Counted from the first letter of the stretch, positions 17,076 through 26,059 are shown. The stretch is 38,682 nt of DNA from Corynebacterium sp. (GCA_030530985.1 JAUMTX010000008.1:1-38682), one strand, 5' to 3'. Made by a program: numbers and translations. The notes: generated from the sequence alone by a model not told the origin.

Positions 17076-18833
17076 CTACCAGCGACGCAGGTAGGCAATA
17101 CGGTCACGCAACTGCTGCGCGGTGCACATGGCGGTCGGTGGGCCGCCGCACTGTTCGCGCACCTCCTTATGGATGGCACCGTGGGGGCGCCCGGTGCGGG
17201 AGGCAGTCACCGATACCAAGGCATTGAGTTCCTTACGTAAAGCCGGAATTTCGGCATCACCAAAACCAGGAGGTGGGCCTGCAGTACCGCCGACCGCAGG
17301 ACCAGCCTTCGCCTTTTCAGCGGCCTGGCGGGCCTCCTCCTCACGGCGCTTACGGTCCTCCTCGGCACGAGCCTCCACCTGCTCAGCCTGGCGGCGCTTA
17401 AGAAGCTCACGCATCTGCTCAGCATTGAGCAAGCCAGGCAGACCAAGATAGTCAGCTTCCTCGGCGCTACCCGTAAAGGCACCGGTGCCATAGTTACGGC
17501 CCTCATAGATGAGGGAGTCCAATTCCGCATCGGCACCAATGGACTCATAGCTCTTAGTCAGAGCATCAGCCTCATTTTTCTTCTTATTGGCATCAGCCAG
17601 CAGCTCATCATCCCAGCCCTCCTTTGGGCGGTCAGGCTGCCCCAGGACATGCTGGCGCTGGGTTTCCATCTTGGAGGCCAAATCCAAAAGAACCGGCACC
17701 GAAGGCAGGAACACACTGGCCGTTTCACCCTTGGCACGTGCACGCACAAAACGACCAATGGCCTGAGCAAAGAACAAGGGGGTCGAAGCCGAAGTGGCGT
17801 AGACACCCACAGCAAGACGTGGGACGTCCACACCCTCAGACACCATGCGGACAGCAACCATCCATTCATCCCGATTGTGGGCAAACTTGTCAATATTGTC
17901 CGAGGCTTCGGGGTCGTCGGAAAGAATCACGGAAACCGGGGTCGATGATAATTGGGTGAGGATTTTCGCGTAGGCGCGGGCGGTCTGCTTATCAGTAGCA
18001 ATGACCAGGCCACCAGCATCCGGGATGGTTTCACGCAGCTGACGCAGACGCGTATGGGCGGCCTGCAACACAGCCGGAATCCAGTCACCCTTAGGGTCCA
18101 GCGCGGTTTTCCAGGCGCGGGCAGTTTGCTCCGCATTGAGAATCTCACCCAAGCGCGCCTCATATTCCTCGCCGGCACTGGTGCGCCAACGCGCCGAACC
18201 CGAATAGGCCAGGAAGACCACGGGGCGCACTACCCCATCACGCAGCGCATCCGCATAACCATAGGAGTGATCCGCCTTGGAGCGCAGAAGACCATTATGG
18301 TCCTCCTCATAAGTCACAAATGGGATCGGCGAATCATCCGAACGGAAAGGGGTACCCGTCAGGGCCAGGCGGCGCTGCGCATCCCCATAGGCAATACGCA
18401 TACCGTCACCCCAACTGCGCGCATCACCACCATGGTGGATCTCATCCATAATGACCAGACTGCGCTTCGTTGTGGCTACCTGGTGGTGCTTATATGGGTG
18501 CATGGACACCTGGGCATAGGTCACCACCACACCATCATAGGCAGGGTTAATAGCCGAACTATTGCTAAAGTGCGGGTCGAGCAAAAGCCCCACTCGCTTC
18601 GCGGCCTCAGCCCACTGCACCTTGAGGTGTTCTGTAGGCACAACAACAATGACGCGATCGACAGTGCGACGCGCCACTAGTTCTGTTGCAATTCGTAGAG
18701 CAAAGGTGGTTTTACCCGCACCTGGGGTCGCCACCGCAAGGAAGTCCTTGGGGTTCTCCTCCAGGTATTTGGTTAGTGCCGCCTTCTGCCATTCACGCAG
18801 GCCCTCCAGCCCGCGGGATTGTACTCGACTCAC
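17076..18833 (-). CDS. Superfamily 2 DEAD/DEAH-box helicase (ResIII-type)
   Basis: This 585-aa actinobacterial SF2 helicase has a Walker A ATPGAGKTT (35-43), Walker B DEIH (130-133), motif III LTGTPF, and a C-terminal RecA lobe with VSEGVDVPRL and motif VI QAIGRFVRAR. After about residue 440 there is a charged coiled-coil region rich in E/R/K/A (about 475-515), a Gly/Pro linker, and a small C-terminal helical domain ending in RDRIAYLRRW. No nuclease or methylase domain is evident. The GTG start overlaps the DUF3039 stop codon as GTGA, indicating translational coupling. It is conserved beside DUF3039 in corynebacteria; substrate unknown. Confidence 0.9.
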   Translation of the reverse strand: MSRVQSRGLEGLREWQKAALTKYLEENPKDFLAVATPGAGKTTFALRIATELVARRTVDRVIVVVPTEHLKVQWAEAAKRVGLLLDPHFSNSSAINPAYDGVVVTYAQVSMHPYKHHQVATTKRSLVIMDEIHHGGDARSWGDGMRIAYGDAQRRLALTGTPFRSDDSPIPFVTYEEDHNGLLRSKADHSYGYADALRDGVVRPVVFLAYSGSARWRTSAGEEYEARLGEILNAEQTARAWKTALDPKGDWIPAVLQAAHTRLRQLRETIPDAGGLVIATDKQTARAYAKILTQLSSTPVSVILSDDPEASDNIDKFAHNRDEWMVAVRMVSEGVDVPRLAVGVYATSASTPLFFAQAIGRFVRARAKGETASVFLPSVPVLLDLASKMETQRQHVLGQPDRPKEGWDDELLADANKKKNEADALTKSYESIGADAELDSLIYEGRNYGTGAFTGSAEEADYLGLPGLLNAEQMRELLKRRQAEQVEARAEEDRKRREEEARQAAEKAKAGPAVGGTAGPPPGFGDAEIPALRKELNALVSVTASRTGRPHGAIHKEVREQCGGPPTAMCTAQQLRDRIAYLRRW

Positions 18834-19063
18834 CGGCGACGCAGACCTCGATAGATACGCTCACAGTCCGGGCACACTGGGCTGCCTGGCTTAGCCTGCT
18901 TGGTCACAGGGAAAGTTTCCCCACACAGTGCCACCACCATGCGACCACTTACTGCGGATTCCACAATCTGGTCCTTTTTCACATAGTGGAAGAACTTTGG
19001 GGTGTCATCATCGGTCGTATTCTGCTCCCGGATTTCCGGGCGCTCTATGGTCTGGGTGCTCAT
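18830..19063 (-). CDS. DUF3039 small zinc-binding protein
   Basis: This 77-aa protein matches DUF3039. It carries FHYVKK with His26, CGETF with Cys47, and CPDC with Cys64/Cys67, together a likely zinc site. The ATG at 19063 is preferred over the longer frame from 19117 because it matches the family N-terminus. CATGAT lies 6 nt upstream and could be the -10 of a leaderless mRNA. The stop overlaps the helicase GTG by 4 nt, so the two are one operon. The function is unknown; coupling to the helicase suggests an accessory role. Confidence 0.85.
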   Translation of the reverse strand: MSTQTIERPEIREQNTTDDDTPKFFHYVKKDQIVESAVSGRMVVALCGETFPVTKQAKPGSPVCPDCERIYRGLRRR

Positions 19064-19196
19064 ATAACTATCATGCCCCACTTTCTTTTTGCTCGCCACC
19101 AAAAAATGTATATCCACTATACCCCCTCGATGGCTCCACTCTCTATCCCCAAGGTGGTACTACTATAGGAGTTAGTCTTAATCAAGGAGTTGCTCT

Positions 19197-19580
19197 GTGC
19201 GTAGTTCTGTGCCGCGCTTCCGCCGCCGCCGCAATGTTGCGCTAATTACATCAAAAGAGGAGTCCGAGGAGGAATCCTACCGGCGCCGCATGCTCATCTA
19301 TAACTGCATGCAGTTCTCACGCCCACCCCTGCTCATTTTGGCCGGTGTGAGCTACCTGGTGTGGCATAACACCATTTTGAGCGCCATTCTTTTTGTGCTC
19401 TGTGTGCCTATCTCCTGGATTAGTGTGGTCATTGCCAATGGCCACGGCCACACCCGTGATCCCCGCCAGCGGCAGGTCTATAAGCCGGGTGCCGCCCGCC
19501 AGCAACAGAACCACGCCCCCGCCCTGCCCGAAAGCCCCGATGAGAACCGCATCATCATGATTGAAGAGGAGAAAAAGTGA
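19197..19580 (+). CDS. DUF3099 membrane protein
   Basis: This 127-aa protein matches DUF3099, a short actinobacterial membrane family. The N-terminus is Arg-rich (RFRRRR), two hydrophobic segments lie at about 42-56 and 59-81, and the C-terminal 45 residues are hydrophilic and probably cytoplasmic. The GTG start has AAGGAG 7 nt upstream. Its stop codon overlaps the next gene's GTG by 4 nt, so the two are coupled. It is divergent from DUF3039. The function is unknown. Confidence 0.8.
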   Translation: MRSSVPRFRRRRNVALITSKEESEEESYRRRMLIYNCMQFSRPPLLILAGVSYLVWHNTILSAILFVLCVPISWISVVIANGHGHTRDPRQRQVYKPGAARQQQNHAPALPESPDENRIIMIEEEKK

Positions 19581-21145
19581 AGGCCCTCTACGCCCGACTC
19601 GAAGAACTGGACTACACCCCGGAGGGCTTGGAAGAAATCCTCGGCCCCGATGGCCTAGCCGCCATGTACCGCGGCGAGCCCGCAGCCGTGCGCTTTGCCC
19701 TTGAGCGCCGCGCGAGCAGTGGTAACAGCACCGACACTGACACCGACACTATCGCTCCCCCATCTGAGGCCCAGATTCTCCTCATCCGTACCCTGGTGTT
19801 GCGCGATGCTCTCAGCGCCACGGAACTAGCCACCCTCTTTGATGCTGACAGCCTCATTGAACTCGAGTCTCGCGGCTGGCTGGTCGATGGCCGCATTACT
19901 ATCGACATTCGCCCACACTTCCTTGGTGGCCGCACCCAATGGGTCTTTAGCGATCAGGATGCCGCCATGTCGGAGGTCACCCAGGACTCCGGCCATGTGC
20001 TGGGTGTGGGCCAGGCCAGTTTGAGCCTGCTGCGCACGGTACCAACCAACCCTGTTATTTCTGTGCTGGATTTGGGTACCGGTTCTGGTGTTCAAATCCT
20101 GGGTCAGGCGGGTGCCGCCCGTGTCTATGTGGGCACTGATATTGCCCCACGCGCCAAGGACTTTGCTTTAGCCAGTGTCGGTTCCGATCCACGCATTGCC
20201 AATCAGTTTGAATTCCTCACCGGCTCCTGGTTTGAACCAGTGGCGGATCGTCGCTTTGACCGTATTATTGCCAACCCACCTTTTGTTGTGGGCACGGGTG
20301 CGGTGGGCCATGTCTACCGTGATTCCGGTTTGGCCTTGGATGGGGCCAGCCAGCTTGTGGTCTCCCAGGCAGTGGATCACCTGACTTTGGGTGGCCGCGC
20401 CCATATTCTTGCCGCCTGGGTGGAAACCAAGGATGACTTCTGGGCCTCCCGCCCGGCCTCCTGGATTCCTGCCACCGGGGTGCGCGCCTGGGTATGCCGC
20501 CGTGATTCAGTGGACCCTGCCCTCTATGTGGGCACGTGGCTGCGCGATGAAGGCATTGATCCGCGCAGTGCCCGCGGGCAGGAAATCACCACCACCTGGC
20601 TTAGCTTCCTTGAGGAATCCGGGGTGGATTCTATTGGCTTTGGTTTCATCCACCTCGAGCGCCTGGCCGAAGGCCCCTCTGAAGTACACACTGATGAACT
20701 CATGGGTGTTTTGGATGAGGGCATGGCTGCTGAGGTCAATGAGTTCTTCCTGCGCGCCCAGTGGCTTACCGGCAGGTCCGCTGAGGATATTGCCAATACC
20801 GCTTTCCTGGTGCGCCCCGGCACCGCCTATGAGGAGGTCTCCGTTCCTGCAGGTAGCGCTGCTCCTCATGCAGATCCGAGCGAACAGATGGGCTTTAGTC
20901 CAGTGGCACACCGCATTACCCGCATGGATGGCCCGCACTATTCCCATGAGATTGATGAGAATCTTTATGCCATTCTCTCCGGCCTCAACCCTCGCGGCCT
21001 CGCACTGGGTGAAGTAGTCACCCTCTTTGCCTACTCCCATGGCATTGAAGATGAAGAAGCCCTCATGCAGCAGAGCATCGCCGCCATTGTCGACCTTGTG
21101 CGCCACGGCATTGTGCTGCCAGCGGAGCTCGTCCTGCCCCGCTAA
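19577..21145 (+). CDS. N6/N5-type SAM-dependent methyltransferase with DUF7059-like N-terminus
   Basis: This 522-aa protein has an N-terminal helical/winged region (about 1-150), then a Rossmann methyltransferase with DLGTGSG (165-171), the acidic GTDIAP turn and NPPF (233-236). NPPF is the signature of enzymes that methylate planar amino groups such as adenine N6, guanine N2 or glutamine N5. A further C-terminal domain of about 200 residues follows. The GTG start has GAGGAG just upstream and overlaps the DUF3099 stop codon as GTGA. It could modify rRNA or a protein; the sequence cannot decide. The 137-bp gap to dtd holds a small CCCAC/GTGGG inverted repeat only. Confidence 0.88.
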   Translation: MKALYARLEELDYTPEGLEEILGPDGLAAMYRGEPAAVRFALERRASSGNSTDTDTDTIAPPSEAQILLIRTLVLRDALSATELATLFDADSLIELESRGWLVDGRITIDIRPHFLGGRTQWVFSDQDAAMSEVTQDSGHVLGVGQASLSLLRTVPTNPVISVLDLGTGSGVQILGQAGAARVYVGTDIAPRAKDFALASVGSDPRIANQFEFLTGSWFEPVADRRFDRIIANPPFVVGTGAVGHVYRDSGLALDGASQLVVSQAVDHLTLGGRAHILAAWVETKDDFWASRPASWIPATGVRAWVCRRDSVDPALYVGTWLRDEGIDPRSARGQEITTTWLSFLEESGVDSIGFGFIHLERLAEGPSEVHTDELMGVLDEGMAAEVNEFFLRAQWLTGRSAEDIANTAFLVRPGTAYEEVSVPAGSAAPHADPSEQMGFSPVAHRITRMDGPHYSHEIDENLYAILSGLNPRGLALGEVVTLFAYSHGIEDEEALMQQSIAAIVDLVRHGIVLPAELVLPR

Positions 21146-21282
21146 CTAACCTAACCCCACTGTGAGTTGTGGGAAAGCTGTGAAGGATGTGCAAGTTGTT
21201 GCATGGCGCAATGGCTTGCGACCTTGCTGGTTTTGATTCTTAGCTTCTTCGTTGCACAATAGAAGTGTTAGGAAGGGAGATT

Positions 21283-21729
21283 ATGCGAGCAATCCTCACG
21301 CGATGTTCCGAAGCATCGGTCAGTGTTGACGGAAAAATTGTCGGCGAACTGTCCAAGCCGGGACTGCTGGTACTGGTCGGCATTAGCCGCGAAGATGCGG
21401 AGAATGACACCCAGGCTCGTATTGATACATTGGTCCGTAAAATTGCGGAACTTCGTATTCTTCCGGAGGAACAGTCTGCTAGTGATATTGATGCGCCTGT
21501 GCTGGTGATTAGCAATTTCACCCTGTATGGTCGCACCGCTAAAGGGCGTCGCCCATCCTGGTCAGATGCCGCACCTTCCGAGGTTGCGGAGCCCATCTTT
21601 GACCGCATTATTAGTGGCTTAAAAGACAGGAACCTAGAGGTATCCACAGGTATTTTCGGCGCCGAAATGGACGTGCGTAGCGTCAATTCTGGTCCCTTTA
21701 CTGTGCTGGTGGAAGCGCCCGGGAACTAA
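21283..21729 (+). CDS. dtd: D-aminoacyl-tRNA deacylase
   Basis: Dtd hydrolyses D-amino acids (and glycine mischarged on tRNA-Ala) from tRNA, protecting translation. The 148-aa protein has normal length. The SNFTLYG motif (77-83) corresponds to the usual SQFTL with Asn for Gln, and the cross-subunit Gly-cisPro motif is NSGPFT (135-140). The ATG at 21283 has a GGAAGGGAG ribosome site; the longer frame from 21265 lacks support. Its last codons contain the -35 of a likely sigma-H promoter for sigB, 53 bp downstream. Confidence 0.94.
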   Translation: MRAILTRCSEASVSVDGKIVGELSKPGLLVLVGISREDAENDTQARIDTLVRKIAELRILPEEQSASDIDAPVLVISNFTLYGRTAKGRRPSWSDAAPSEVAEPIFDRIISGLKDRNLEVSTGIFGAEMDVRSVNSGPFTVLVEAPGN

Positions 21730-21748
21730 AACGGACACTGTTTCGTTA
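21722..21748 (+). promoter_or_regulatory. Sigma-H-type promoter of sigB (GGAAC-N18-GTT)
   Basis: GGAAC (21722-21726), at the end of dtd, and GTT (21745-21747) are 18 bp apart, matching the GGAA(T)-N16-20-GTT pattern of corynebacterial sigma-H promoters. Overlapping TTATAC could serve sigma-A. Confidence 0.6.
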
Positions 21749-21782
21749 TACATGTAGAGATCACATCTAGTAGGAGGCCATA

Positions 21783-22778
21783 ATGAGTGAAGCTGTAGAG
21801 CAGGACTACAACGAGGAAGAGGTCTTTGAGGACCTTGGTAGCCGTCGTGGTCAGACCAATGACAACCCCTCCGCGGACCTGGTTCGTGTTTATCTCAACG
21901 GTATTGGCAAGACGGCACTGCTGTCCGCTGATGACGAGGTAGCACTGGCCCAGACCATTGAGGTTGGCCTTTATGCTGAATATCTACTTGAGTTCTCCGA
22001 GGAGCCATTGACCCGCGCTAAGAAGCGTGACCTCAAGGTTCTTGTAAAGGAAGGCCGTCAGGCTCGTACTCACCTTTTGGAGGCTAACCTCCGTCTGGTC
22101 GTTTCTTTGGCCAAGCGCTATACCGGCCGTGGTATGCCACTTCTGGACCTTATCCAGGAAGGCAACCTTGGTCTTATTCGCGCTATGGAGAAGTTCGACT
22201 ATAAGAAGGGCTTTAAGTTCTCCACCTATGCAACCTGGTGGATCCGTCAGGCCATTACCCGTGGTATGGCTGACCAGTCACGCACCATCCGCCTCCCAGT
22301 ACACCTCGTTGAGCAGGTAAATAAGCTCTCCCGCATTAAGCGCGAAATGTATCAGAACCTGGGCCGTGAAGCTACCAATGAGGAGCTGGCTGAGGAATCT
22401 GGCATTGACGAGAATAAGATTGAAATGCTGCTGCGTCAGTCCCGTGACCCAGTCAGCCTGGATATGCCAGTCGGCGCCGATGAGGAAGCCCCACTGGGTG
22501 ACTTCATTGAAGACTCTGAGGCCACCGATGCTGAGGCAGCCGTGGTTGCAAGCCTGCGCCATTCTGATATCCGTGCGGTCATTAACTCTCTTGAGCGCCG
22601 CGAGCAGGATGTGATTATTATGCGCTACGGTCTTGACGATGGTGTGCCACGCACCCTGGATCAGATCGGCCGCCGCTATGGTCTTTCCCGTGAGCGTGTC
22701 CGCCAGATTGAGCGTGAGGTTATGTCCAAGCTTCGTGATGGTGAGCGTGCTGAAAAGCTGCGCGCCTACGCCGGCTAA
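21783..22778 (+). CDS. sigB: Primary-like sigma factor SigB
   Basis: SigB is the non-essential sigma-70 paralogue that corynebacteria use in stress and transition to stationary phase. The 331-aa protein lacks the Lys-rich and acidic extension of SigA and starts at an ATG with AGGAGG. Region 1.2 begins near [13 protein letters not shown]. Region 2 has [20 protein letters not shown] and [10 protein letters not shown], and region 4 has [20 protein letters not shown]. It lies between dtd and dtxR, the standard corynebacterial position. A sigma-H-like promoter precedes it, linking it to heat and disulfide stress. Confidence 0.96.
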   Translation: MSEAVEQDYNEEEVFEDLGSRRGQTNDNPSADLVRVYLNGIGKTALLSADDEVALAQTIEVGLYAEYLLEFSEEPLTRAKKRDLKVLVKEGRQARTHLLEANLRLVVSLAKRYTGRGMPLLDLIQEGNLGLIRAMEKFDYKKGFKFSTYATWWIRQAITRGMADQSRTIRLPVHLVEQVNKLSRIKREMYQNLGREATNEELAEESGIDENKIEMLLRQSRDPVSLDMPVGADEEAPLGDFIEDSEATDAEAAVVASLRHSDIRAVINSLERREQDVIIMRYGLDDGVPRTLDQIGRRYGLSRERVRQIEREVMSKLRDGERAEKLRAYAG

Positions 22779-22924
22779 ACACCCTTCCCCACCCTAAAAC
22801 CTACGGTATCGTAGCTGGTCGCTGTACCTACTTCGGTATAAAATTCTGCTACCCTATTAAGTACAAACCCTATTTTTTAGTTTTCATTCAATTTACACAC
22901 TCTGTTTGAAAGGTGTCATCCCCT

Positions 22925-23608
22925 GTGAAAGACCTGGTCGATACCACTGAAATGTACCTCCGTACCATCTATGAACTGGAGGAAGAAGGGGTAACTCCTC
23001 TTCGTGCACGTATCGCTGAAAGGCTCGAACAGTCCGGCCCTACTGTAAGTCAGACCGTAGCCCGTATGGAACGCGATGGCCTTGTTGTCGTGTCCCAGGA
23101 CCGCAGTCTGCGTATGACCGCATATGGTCGCAACCTTGCTATTGCTGTTATGCGTAAGCACCGCCTGGCTGAGCTGCTGCTCACCGAAATGGTGCACCTC
23201 GATATTCATAAGGTCCACGCGGAAGCTTGCCGCTGGGAGCACGTTATGAGTGAAGAAGTTGAGCGCTGCTTGGTCAAGGTTCTGCCTGACGTTAGCCGCT
23301 CCCCATTCGGTAACCCAATCCCTGGCCTTGCTGAACTCGGCGTCACCCTGGATAAGGAAATCCCTGCCGGCCTGCGCCTCATTGACCTGCCAAATAATGC
23401 CCCTGTGAAGGCCATTGTGGTTCAGCTCAATGAAATCCTGCAGGTTGATGATGAGCAGTATCGTGCTCTGACCGAAGCTGGCATTGATGTCGGCTCCGAA
23501 ATCACTGTTCTTTTCGACAATGGCGTTATCGCCCTGGAGAAGGACGGCACCGTAGTGGAACTGGCCGATGACCTGGCCCACGCTGTGCGCGTTACCCCAC
23601 TGAGCTAA
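22925..23608 (+). CDS. dtxR: Iron-dependent transcriptional repressor DtxR
   Basis: DtxR is the Fe(II)-activated repressor of iron uptake and (in toxigenic strains) tox genes; it also controls iron storage. The 227-aa sequence matches classical DtxR almost exactly in the N-terminal winged helix (recognition helix around [16 protein letters not shown]). All metal ligands are present: Met10, His79, Glu83, His98, Cys102, Glu105 and His106. A C-terminal SH3-like domain begins near residue 150. The GTG at 22925 matches the known protein start; a GTG at 22913 would put the AAAGG ribosome site too close. galE, usually next, is absent. The 146-bp gap after sigB has a small CTACG/CGTAG hairpin and a TATAAA-like box (22837-22842). 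Confidence 0.97.
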   Translation: MKDLVDTTEMYLRTIYELEEEGVTPLRARIAERLEQSGPTVSQTVARMERDGLVVVSQDRSLRMTAYGRNLAIAVMRKHRLAELLLTEMVHLDIHKVHAEACRWEHVMSEEVERCLVKVLPDVSRSPFGNPIPGLAELGVTLDKEIPAGLRLIDLPNNAPVKAIVVQLNEILQVDDEQYRALTEAGIDVGSEITVLFDNGVIALEKDGTVVELADDLAHAVRVTPLS

Positions 23609-23641
23609 TTCAGTAGCTGCAACAAACCAAGGCTGAAGCAT

Positions 23642-23678
23642 ACAAAGCCGGATCTGCATTATGCAGGTCCGGCTTTGT
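23642..23678. terminator. Hairpin between dtxR and DUF4192
   Basis: A 17-bp stem (23642-23658 with 23662-23678, one wobble) has a TTA loop. It separates convergent genes. The T run is short on both strands, so it may act as a weak bidirectional terminator. Confidence 0.75.
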
Positions 23679-23734
23679 GCTTTCCAATTCCTTTCTCTAG
23701 TGCCCTTTGCCGGGTTCACTAGTGTGAGTAGTTG

Positions 23735-24907
23735 TTATTTATCGTGGTCCTGCACCCAGAAGCGTGCTGGCACTGGGCTGCGGTAGGAGAGGCAGGACTT
23801 GTGGATGAGCTCATGGACTGCCCTTTCGGTGGTTTCCATGAGGCCCAGGTGCTGGCCGGTGCTCAGTACTCGGCGAACCAGGTTGGTGAGCACATGGCTG
23901 GGGCTGCACTCGGCGGAGACTCCGGCAGCTGCCCAGGCGCGGCAGGGATCATCCACTGCCACTTGGGCCATGGCATAGAGGGCCAGGGCGCTTGAGCGGC
24001 AGGACTGAGCTTCCTCCCAGTGCGCATAGCTTGGTGAGAGGAAAGTCGGGCGCTTGAGCACCTGGTAGGTCATGGCGCAGGCCAGCATGAGTTTGCTGAA
24101 GGCCGCATTGGTATGTTCCATGAGACCAAAGTGCATGGCCAAGTCACGGCTCGTTGGGTGCTTGAGCAGGCTCATGCTGTAGGCCAGCAGTTCTTTATCT
24201 TCCAGGATCTCATCTAGGGTGAAGTCCTTAATGCGCTCAAACTCGACGGTGAGAGTCTGCATGATTTCATCCCCAATGAGGCCGCGGTCTATTGCATCAC
24301 GGAAGCCGCCATTATTCACCACAGAGTCCAAGCACTTTTCGCGCTCAAGACTCAGGCGCTCAGCGCGCTGGCGCAGTCCCCTACGTGCCGAGGAACTCAG
24401 GCGTGGATTGGCTGCGCGGTACTTATCCAGCAAGGCATTCAGGTTAGGAGCCGGCTCCGAATAGCGCTTCTTGGCATTGGTATACGGTTTGCCAATAGGC
24501 ATGGTTATATCACTGCCAGCCAAGCGGAAATGACCCCCGCTCATGGTGGTGGTGACAACATAGAGGCCGCCGAACTTAATGCCATAGCTTTCAGCGGCTT
24601 CCTCGAGCACGTGGGCCACAACATCCTCGTCATAGTCTGCATCCAAGTCCTGCTCACTGACCATGTGGATGCCCACAATATGGTCAGGCTGGCTTTCGCA
24701 GACACGTTCCACGAGGGCATCGAAGAGGCATGGCATGGATGTGTGGCCGACTGGGCCAATGGTGTAGCCATCTTCGGTGCGGCCCTCATGGTTGCCGATA
24801 GCTGGATTGACTCCGCAGAGGATCAAATAGTCCTCTGGGTGGTACCCCAAAAGGTAGGGTACGGTCGCGATGAGATTCGCGATATTGAAAGGTGTGAAAG
24901 TGAACAT
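23735..24907 (-). CDS. DUF4192 domain-containing protein
   Basis: This 390-aa protein matches DUF4192, an actinobacterial family of unknown function. It begins with the characteristic ATVPYLLGYHPEDYLIL segment, which gives the family away. The middle (about 165-230) is charged and helical. The C-terminal half contains LALYAMAQVAVDDP-type helices seen in the family. No signal peptide, membrane helix or catalytic motif was recognised. CATGAT lies 6 nt before the ATG, as for DUF3039, and could support a leaderless mRNA. It is divergent from the PAC2 gene across a 276-bp region with DnaA boxes. Confidence 0.85.
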   Translation of the reverse strand: MFTFTPFNIANLIATVPYLLGYHPEDYLILCGVNPAIGNHEGRTEDGYTIGPVGHTSMPCLFDALVERVCESQPDHIVGIHMVSEQDLDADYDEDVVAHVLEEAAESYGIKFGGLYVVTTTMSGGHFRLAGSDITMPIGKPYTNAKKRYSEPAPNLNALLDKYRAANPRLSSSARRGLRQRAERLSLEREKCLDSVVNNGGFRDAIDRGLIGDEIMQTLTVEFERIKDFTLDEILEDKELLAYSMSLLKHPTSRDLAMHFGLMEHTNAAFSKLMLACAMTYQVLKRPTFLSPSYAHWEEAQSCRSSALALYAMAQVAVDDPCRAWAAAGVSAECSPSHVLTNLVRRVLSTGQHLGLMETTERAVHELIHKSCLSYRSPVPARFWVQDHDK

Positions 24908-24949
24908 GAGCTAATCATGACACTAAGTCAAGCGGTGCTCTGACACCCC

Positions 24950-24974
24950 CTGTGGATAACTGAGTTATCCACAG
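24950..24974. promoter_or_regulatory. Inverted pair of perfect DnaA boxes
   Basis: Two TTATCCACA boxes in opposite orientation (24951-24959 as the complement; 24965-24973) lie in an 11-bp perfect inverted repeat with a TGA centre. They match the consensus TTATNCACA. They stand between the DUF4192 start and the PAC2 promoter. Confidence 0.8.
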
Positions 24975-25013
24975 CACGCTCTATGCAATTCGTTGCACAG
25001 GTATTGGCTGTGT

Positions 25014-25019
25014 TATAAT
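25014..25019 (+). promoter_or_regulatory. Consensus -10 (TATAAT) of the PAC2 transcript
   Basis: A perfect TATAAT follows TTGCAC (24993-24998) at a short 15-bp spacing. Predicted start is near 25026. The PAC2 coding region begins about 158 nt later. Confidence 0.65.
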
Positions 25020-25025
25020 TGTGTT

Positions 25026-25183
25026 TGATCTATGCCCTGGGGAGGGCAACATAGGTGCAGACTGGGGCTTAGCTGCACAAATGCACTGGGCAGGTCGGAC
25101 TGCCGGTGTGGCCTTGTGGAATAAAGTCCGCGCTGTCAGTGTTATGTCTAAATAACGTACGGAGCGAAAAGAAAGGCGTATTA
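25026..25183 (+). ncRNA. Candidate structured leader RNA of the PAC2-helicase operon
   Basis: Three stem-loops follow each other between the TATAAT and the PAC2 start. The first is GCCCT/AGGGC with a GGGG loop, flanked by CTAT/ATAG. The second is GTGCAG/CTGCAC with a loop containing TGGGG. The third is GGCAG/CTGCC extended by CAC/GTG with a bulge. A 30-codon frame (25032-25124) also runs through it but has no ribosome site. The ribosome site AAAGG lies at the end. I did not recognise a known RNA family; it may be a leader or a small RNA. Confidence 0.4.
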
Positions 25184-26056
25184 GTGGCTCTCTACACGCT
25201 GGCTTATCCACAGCCGGATTCCATTCGCACCAACCTGAAGCTTGTTATTGCCCTTCAGGGCTTCGCCGATGCGGGACACTCTGTCCAGATTTTTGTGGAC
25301 TACCTACGCTCCTCCATGGAGCTAATCCCTCTCGCCGAATTCGACTCCGACCTACTGGTTGATTACCGTGGCCGCCGTCCAAGCGTAACCCTGGATGACA
25401 CCTTCGTCATTCATATTGATGAGGCTAACCCGGTGTTGTACCTTTGCCGCGATACTGAGGGCAATGAGTTTCTTCTCCTGGCAGGTTTTGAGCCTGATTT
25501 CCAGTGGAAGAGTTTTGCCCGTGCTGTTCGCGACTTGGTGCACCACTATAAGGTGGGCCATGTGGTGAGCCTCTATGCTGCCCCATTCCCGGTGCCCCAC
25601 ACCCGCCAGCAGCTGGTCAGTGCACACAGTACTGAGCCTGAGGTTTTGGCCAATCACCTCAATATTGGCACCACCCGCATTGTGCCGGGCGCTGCTGCCC
25701 TTTTTGCTGAGCACTTCCTGATTCAAACAGCTACCTGCTCAGTGACTGGTCTTACCGCCCATGTACCGCAGTATATTGCCAATAGCGACTATCCACCGGC
25801 AGTGGTTGAATTCCTGGAGAGCATTAATAATCTCACCGGAACCGCCATTCCTATGGATGTTATTCGCGATGATGCCACCAAGGTTTTGGAGGCCTTGGAT
25901 GACCTGGTTGAGAATGGTGAACTCGCTGAGGTCGTAGGTGATTTGGAAAAGCGGTACGATCGGATGATGAGCGATTTTGAGTCCCGCGTTCTTTCGCAGG
26001 ATGATATTGACGCTGAAGTGGCAAAATTCCTCGCCGAACTAGATGGAGATGATTAA
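25184..26056 (+). CDS. PAC2-family protein
   Basis: This 290-aa protein belongs to the PAC2 (proteasome assembly chaperone 2-like) family that actinobacteria keep beside a Ski2-like helicase. It has the family's opening IALQGFADAGHSVQIFVDYL segment, a LLLAGFEPDFQW stretch and a VVSLYAAPFPVPHTR loop. The C-terminus is helical and acidic. The frame is open 26 codons upstream, but the GTG at 25184 has AAAGG 7 nt away. A third perfect DnaA box (25204-25212) lies at its seventh to tenth codons. It is 3 nt before the helicase, so co-transcribed. The biochemical role is unknown. Confidence 0.87.
   Translation: MALYTLAYPQPDSIRTNLKLVIALQGFADAGHSVQIFVDYLRSSMELIPLAEFDSDLLVDYRGRRPSVTLDDTFVIHIDEANPVLYLCRDTEGNEFLLLAGFEPDFQWKSFARAVRDLVHHYKVGHVVSLYAAPFPVPHTRQQLVSAHSTEPEVLANHLNIGTTRIVPGAAALFAEHFLIQTATCSVTGLTAHVPQYIANSDYPPAVVEFLESINNLTGTAIPMDVIRDDATKVLEALDDLVENGELAEVVGDLEKRYDRMMSDFESRVLSQDDIDAEVAKFLAELDGDD
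25204..25212 (+). promoter_or_regulatory. Third perfect DnaA box, inside the PAC2 gene
   Basis: TTATCCACA lies about 230 bp from the inverted pair at 24951-24973. It also encodes ordinary codons, so it may be chance, but the three boxes fall within 262 bp. Confidence 0.55.
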
Positions 26057-26059
26057 TCT

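Noticed and set aside
25032..25124. A 30-codon frame with several cysteines in the PAC2 leader, possible leader peptide
   Set aside because: There is no ribosome site, and the stretch is better explained as stem-loops. A leaderless peptide remains possible but unsupported.
25110..25145. AAAGTCCGCGCTGTC resembling a conserved RNase P RNA segment
   Set aside because: Only a short stretch is similar; the other RNase P core segments are not found nearby.
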